Positions 4,536-7,293 of a stretch of DNA of 7,293 nt are shown here, one piece after another. Below the pieces are notes generated by a model. It worked only from the letters and a program-made list of their open reading frames with translations, ran no database searches and had not been told where the DNA came from. Where the stretch lies: contig CAKPQY010000035.1 of assembly GCA_934179885.1 (NCBI GenBank), forward strand, positions 1 to 7,293. The letters are read 5' to 3'. The position numbers were made by a program, and so were the translations under genes. Every line of letters begins with the position of its first letter. The stretch's first letter is position 1. This DNA comes from an uncultured Clostridia bacterium. GTDB taxonomy: Bacteria; Bacillota; Clostridia; TANB77; CAG-508.

Positions 4536-6905
4536 TTATTTTAATTCTACAACAGTTACTCCCATTTCGCCTTCACCAAAAGTACCAACTCTAAAAGATT
4601 TAACATGAGAATTGGTTTTCAAAAATTTATGAATTCCTTCGCGTAATTTCCCAGTTCCTTTACCATGAACAATTCTTACAGTTTGTAATTTTGCAAGATA
4701 GCAATCATCTAAAAATTTATCTATAATCAAAACAGCTTCATCTACATTTAAACCAATAACATTTATTTCAGATTTTGCAGTTCTAGTTTTAGAAACAGAA
4801 TTATAAGATACAGTAGAACTAGCTTTTTTATTAGAATTTTTAACTTTTTCCAAATATTTTATATTTATACTCATTTTCATGCTACCAATTTGAACTTGTA
4901 CTTCATTTGATTTTGAAATATTTGAAACTATAATTCCATTTTGTCCTAAAGAAGAAACAAAAACTTCTGTATTTGGCTTAATATCTTTTGCATCTAACAA
5001 ATTCTTTGAAGGATGGTTATTTTCATCAACAATAGATGAAATAGATATATTTTTAATGTCTTTATTTAATTTATTTCTTAAATTATTTAGCTCACTATTA
5101 GAATTATTAGAAACTTCAATTTGATTCATTTTTGAAATAATTGAAGAAGCTTCTTCTTTGGCATCCAACAAAATATTTCTAGCTTTAATTTTTGCATTAT
5201 TAATAATATCTTGTTCTTGCTCTAATAATTTTGAATTATCTCTTTCCAAAGATTTTCTTAAATTAGAAACATTTTCTAACTCTTTTGAAATTTCAATTTT
5301 TTCATTTTCTATTGCAGATTTATTATCATAAATATTTTTTAGCAATTCTTCAAAATCAACATCATTTTTATTTAAATTTGATTTTGCTTTATCAATAATT
5401 TTTTCTGAAAGGCCAAGTTTTTTACTAATCTCAAATGCATTACTTTTTCCCGGTACACCAATTAAAAGGTGATAAGTAGGAGAAAGGTTATTTATATCAA
5501 ACTCAACAGATGCATTTTCAAAACCATCAGTTACTAAAGCATATTTTTTTAATTCTTGATAGTGAGTAGTTGCAACTGTAAGGCTACAATTATTTTTAAA
5601 ATAATCTAAAATGCTAATTGCAAGTGAAGCCCCTTCAATTGGGTCAGTTCCAGAGCCCAATTCATCTACTAAAATTAAAGAATTTGATGTTGAATTATTT
5701 ACAATATCAACAATATTTTTCATATGTGATGAAAAAGTACTAAGTGAATCAGAAATGCTTTGGTCATCGCCAATATCAGCAAATATTTTGTCAAAAACAT
5801 AAATAGAAGTTTTTTCTGATGCAGGAATATTAAGACCACTACAAGCCATTGCAGTTAAAAGTCCAATAGTTTTTAAAGTTACGGTCTTTCCACCAGTATT
5901 TGGCCCAGTAATTACTAAAGTATTAAAACTTGTTCCCAATTCAAGTGATATAGGCACAGCAGTATTTTGATTAAGCAAAGGATGTTTTGCATTTATTAAT
6001 TTAATTTCTTTACTATCATTTATTAAAGGAGTTATACCTTTAATATCTCTAGAATATTTAGCCTTTGCAAATATAAAATCAAGTGTTCCAATACATTCAA
6101 TATCTTTTTTAATTTCTTCTACATAAGGATAGAATAATTTACTTAAATTTTGTAATATTTTTTCAATTTCTAAATTTTCTTCAATTTTTAAATTAGCAAT
6201 TTCATTGTTTAATTCAAAAACAGAAATTGGCTCAATAAATACAGTAGAACCTGAACTTGAAATATCATGTACAAATCCTTTAATTTGGCTTCTATATTCT
6301 TCTTTAACTGGAATTACATATCTATCATTTCTAATTGTAACAACATTTTCTTGAATATATTTTGAATATGTTGAAGAATGGAGAAATGTATTTAATTTAG
6401 ATTTTATATCTTGTTCGATATTTCTTTGCTTTTTTCTTATGCTTGCTAATTCCTTTGAAGCTCTATCATCAATAGTATTTTCATCTATTATACAATTTGA
6501 AATTTTTTCAGTAATTGATGTGTTTGAATACAATTTAGAAAAAGTATTTTCTAAACACAAAAATTCGTTAGTATCAATATAATCTGCATAAAAATATTTT
6601 TTTAAACTTTCTGATATGCTTAGTATGTTAGCTAATTCCAAAATTGATTTTATTGAAAGTGTACCATATGATTCAATTGTTTTTATATTAATTGTGTTAT
6701 CTGCTATTTCAGAAATTGGGGGAGTGTTGCATCTGTATAAAAGATTTACAGCTTCCTCAGTTTCTTTTAACATATTTTGTACTTTTTCTTTATTGTTAGA
6801 AGGTGACAAATTTAAGCTTAAGTTTTTTCCTAAATATGTTATTGCATATGTTGATAATTTTTCTAAAATTTTGTTATATTCTAATTTTCCTAAATAATTG
6901 TTCAT
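4536..6905 (-). CDS. mutS2: MutS2 protein (ATPase with C-terminal Smr domain)
   Basis: The 789 residues match full-length MutS2. Order: N-terminal lever and clamp region with the conserved segment RYVIPVKEEYR and FVHDISSSGSTVFIEP (about 195-230); ABC-type ATPase with Walker A GPNTGGKT (334-341), signature-like STFSSHM (389-395), Walker B LILVDE (410-415) and TTHYQE (446-451); a long charged coiled coil (about 500-620); a KOW-like stretch (about 640-690); and a Smr domain (about 713-789) with HGKGTG (747-752). It lacks the mismatch-recognition domain of MutS1. MutS2 has been reported to suppress recombination, and in Bacillus to act on collided ribosomes; which applies here cannot be read from sequence. 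The usual LDLR motif at the Smr start is INVI (714-717). The ATG at 6905 follows a moderate AAAAGGA site by about 8 nt. It is transcribed alone from the promoter at 6941-6968, convergent with the dTMP genes. Confidence 0.97.
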   Translation of the reverse strand: MNNYLGKLEYNKILEKLSTYAITYLGKNLSLNLSPSNNKEKVQNMLKETEEAVNLLYRCNTPPISEIADNTINIKTIESYGTLSIKSILELANILSISESLKKYFYADYIDTNEFLCLENTFSKLYSNTSITEKISNCIIDENTIDDRASKELASIRKKQRNIEQDIKSKLNTFLHSSTYSKYIQENVVTIRNDRYVIPVKEEYRSQIKGFVHDISSSGSTVFIEPISVFELNNEIANLKIEENLEIEKILQNLSKLFYPYVEEIKKDIECIGTLDFIFAKAKYSRDIKGITPLINDSKEIKLINAKHPLLNQNTAVPISLELGTSFNTLVITGPNTGGKTVTLKTIGLLTAMACSGLNIPASEKTSIYVFDKIFADIGDDQSISDSLSTFSSHMKNIVDIVNNSTSNSLILVDELGSGTDPIEGASLAISILDYFKNNCSLTVATTHYQELKKYALVTDGFENASVEFDINNLSPTYHLLIGVPGKSNAFEISKKLGLSEKIIDKAKSNLNKNDVDFEELLKNIYDNKSAIENEKIEISKELENVSNLRKSLERDNSKLLEQEQDIINNAKIKARNILLDAKEEASSIISKMNQIEVSNNSNSELNNLRNKLNKDIKNISISSIVDENNHPSKNLLDAKDIKPNTEVFVSSLGQNGIIVSNISKSNEVQVQIGSMKMSINIKYLEKVKNSNKKASSTVSYNSVSKTRTAKSEINVIGLNVDEAVLIIDKFLDDCYLAKLQTVRIVHGKGTGKLREGIHKFLKTNSHVKSFRVGTFGEGEMGVTVVELK

Positions 6906-6940
6906 GTAATCAGTCCTTTTATTTTGATTTGTTACATTTA

Positions 6941-6968
6941 ATTATACATGGATTAAGGGAATTGTCAA
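6941..6968 (-). promoter_or_regulatory. Sigma-A-type promoter of mutS2
   Basis: On the minus strand TTGACA (6968-6963) and TATAAT (6946-6941) are both perfect consensus hexamers with a 16-bp spacer. Transcription would start near 6934, leaving a leader of about 28 nt before the mutS2 ATG, enough for its ribosome binding site. Confidence 0.85.
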
Positions 6969-7071
6969 TAAAAATTGAAAAATGAATTATACCTTGGCTA
7001 AATTTTAATAAAAATCATTGAGTAAAATATCTTAAAAAATTCTATTGCATTACTACTGCATTAATTTATAT
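6969..7071. other. AT-rich spacer between mutS2 promoter and tRNA terminator
   Basis: About 100 bp with no coding potential in either direction. A second TATAAT on the minus strand (6991-6986) has only a poor -35 and is not called as a promoter. I see nothing else in this stretch. Confidence 0.5.
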
Positions 7072-7120
7072 AAAAAAAGATACATCAAATGCTTATATTT
7101 AAAGCAAAATGTATCTTTTT
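7072..7120 (-). terminator. Intrinsic terminator of the tRNA-His/tRNA-Gln unit
   Basis: On the minus strand AAAAAGATACAT pairs perfectly over 12 positions with ATGTATCTTTTT. Inside it is a second short stem (GCTT with AAGC) separated by a small internal loop. The right arm runs into seven consecutive T (7078-7072). It begins 4 bp after the encoded CCA of tRNA-Gln. The stem is AU-rich, but position and T-run fit a terminator. The A-tract on the other side could also make it work in the opposite direction. Confidence 0.8.
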
Positions 7121-7124
7121 ATTT

Positions 7125-7199
7125 TGGCTGGGCTGGCTAGATTCGAACTAGCGCATGCCAGAGTCAAAGTCTGGTGCCTTACCGCTTGGCTACAGCCCA
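7125..7199 (-). tRNA. tRNA-Gln (anticodon TTG)
   Basis: 75 nt including an encoded CCA. The acceptor stem TGGGCTG pairs fully with CAGCCCA, and the discriminator is G. The D arm is GCC/GGC, and the anticodon stem CCAGA/TCTGG encloses CTTTGAC with anticodon TTG. The variable loop has 5 nt, and the T arm GCTAG/CTAGC encloses TTCGAAT. All stems are perfect. It reads CAA, and CAG by wobble. It lies 17 bp downstream of tRNA-His, probably in the same transcript. Confidence 0.97.
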
Positions 7200-7216
7200 A
7201 TATTAAATTAAAAAAC

Positions 7217-7293
7217 TGGGGTGGAAGATGGGACTCGAACCCACGGTCTCCAGTGCCACAAACTGGCGCGTTAACCAACTACGCTACATCCAC
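7217..7293 (-). tRNA. tRNA-His (anticodon GTG), position -1 outside window
   Basis: 77 nt from position 1 to an encoded CCA. The anticodon stem CCAGT/ACTGG encloses TTGTGGC with anticodon GTG. The D arm is GCG/CGC, and the T arm GTGGG/CCCAT encloses TTCGAGT, with one G-T pair. The discriminator is C, as expected for tRNA-His, where it pairs with the extra G at -1. That base would be at 7294, just beyond the window. The acceptor stem GTGGATG/CTTCCAC has one T-T mismatch at pair 6-67. Confidence 0.95.

Noticed and set aside
6986..7015. Second minus-strand promoter upstream of mutS2
   Set aside because: Only the -10 is good; the -35 matches at about half of the positions, while a perfect promoter lies closer to the gene.
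7072..7120. CRISPR-like or riboswitch structure next to the tRNA genes
   Set aside because: A single imperfect hairpin with a terminal T-run just after tRNA-Gln is fully explained as an intrinsic terminator.

Overview
The window is AT-rich (roughly 30% G+C by eye) and carries strong AGGAGG-type ribosome binding sites, MutS2, a Bacillus-type ThyA and CCA-encoding tRNA genes. Together these point to a low-GC Bacillota chromosome, most likely a Clostridia member. I cannot name a species. I see no transposase, integrase, phage gene or CRISPR array; this is core chromosome with a few unusual details.

Layout. The left half reads rightward: the 3' part of an FtsZ gene (1-674), a membrane-anchored protein of unknown function (761-1444), a PflX-like radical SAM protein (1525-2430), thymidylate synthase thyA (2533-3390), dihydrofolate reductase folA (3465-3953) and a dCMP deaminase (4000-4509). 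A perfect 24-bp palindrome at 4510-4533 fills almost the whole gap to the convergent mutS2 gene (4536-6905, minus strand). mutS2 has its own near-perfect sigma-A-type promoter. To its right are an AT-rich non-coding stretch, a tRNA terminator and two minus-strand tRNA genes, Gln(TTG) and His(GTG). The His gene runs to the window edge.

How the genes work together. The dCMP deaminase makes dUMP. ThyA methylates dUMP to dTMP, oxidising methylene-tetrahydrofolate to dihydrofolate. FolA reduces dihydrofolate back to tetrahydrofolate. The three adjacent genes therefore form a compact dTMP-synthesis unit, probably read from a promoter just before thyA. The radical SAM gene upstream seems to have its own promoter and no evident link to that pathway.

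Most worth a second look: an FtsZ that stops right after the tubulin-like fold, without linker or C-terminal docking peptide; two related palindromes that bracket the dCMP deaminase gene, one of them abutting its ribosome binding site; a dCMP deaminase that looks more like the animal DCTD enzyme than like Bacillus ComEB; and a terminator-like hairpin inside the start of the radical SAM gene. None amounts to a demonstrated new system.
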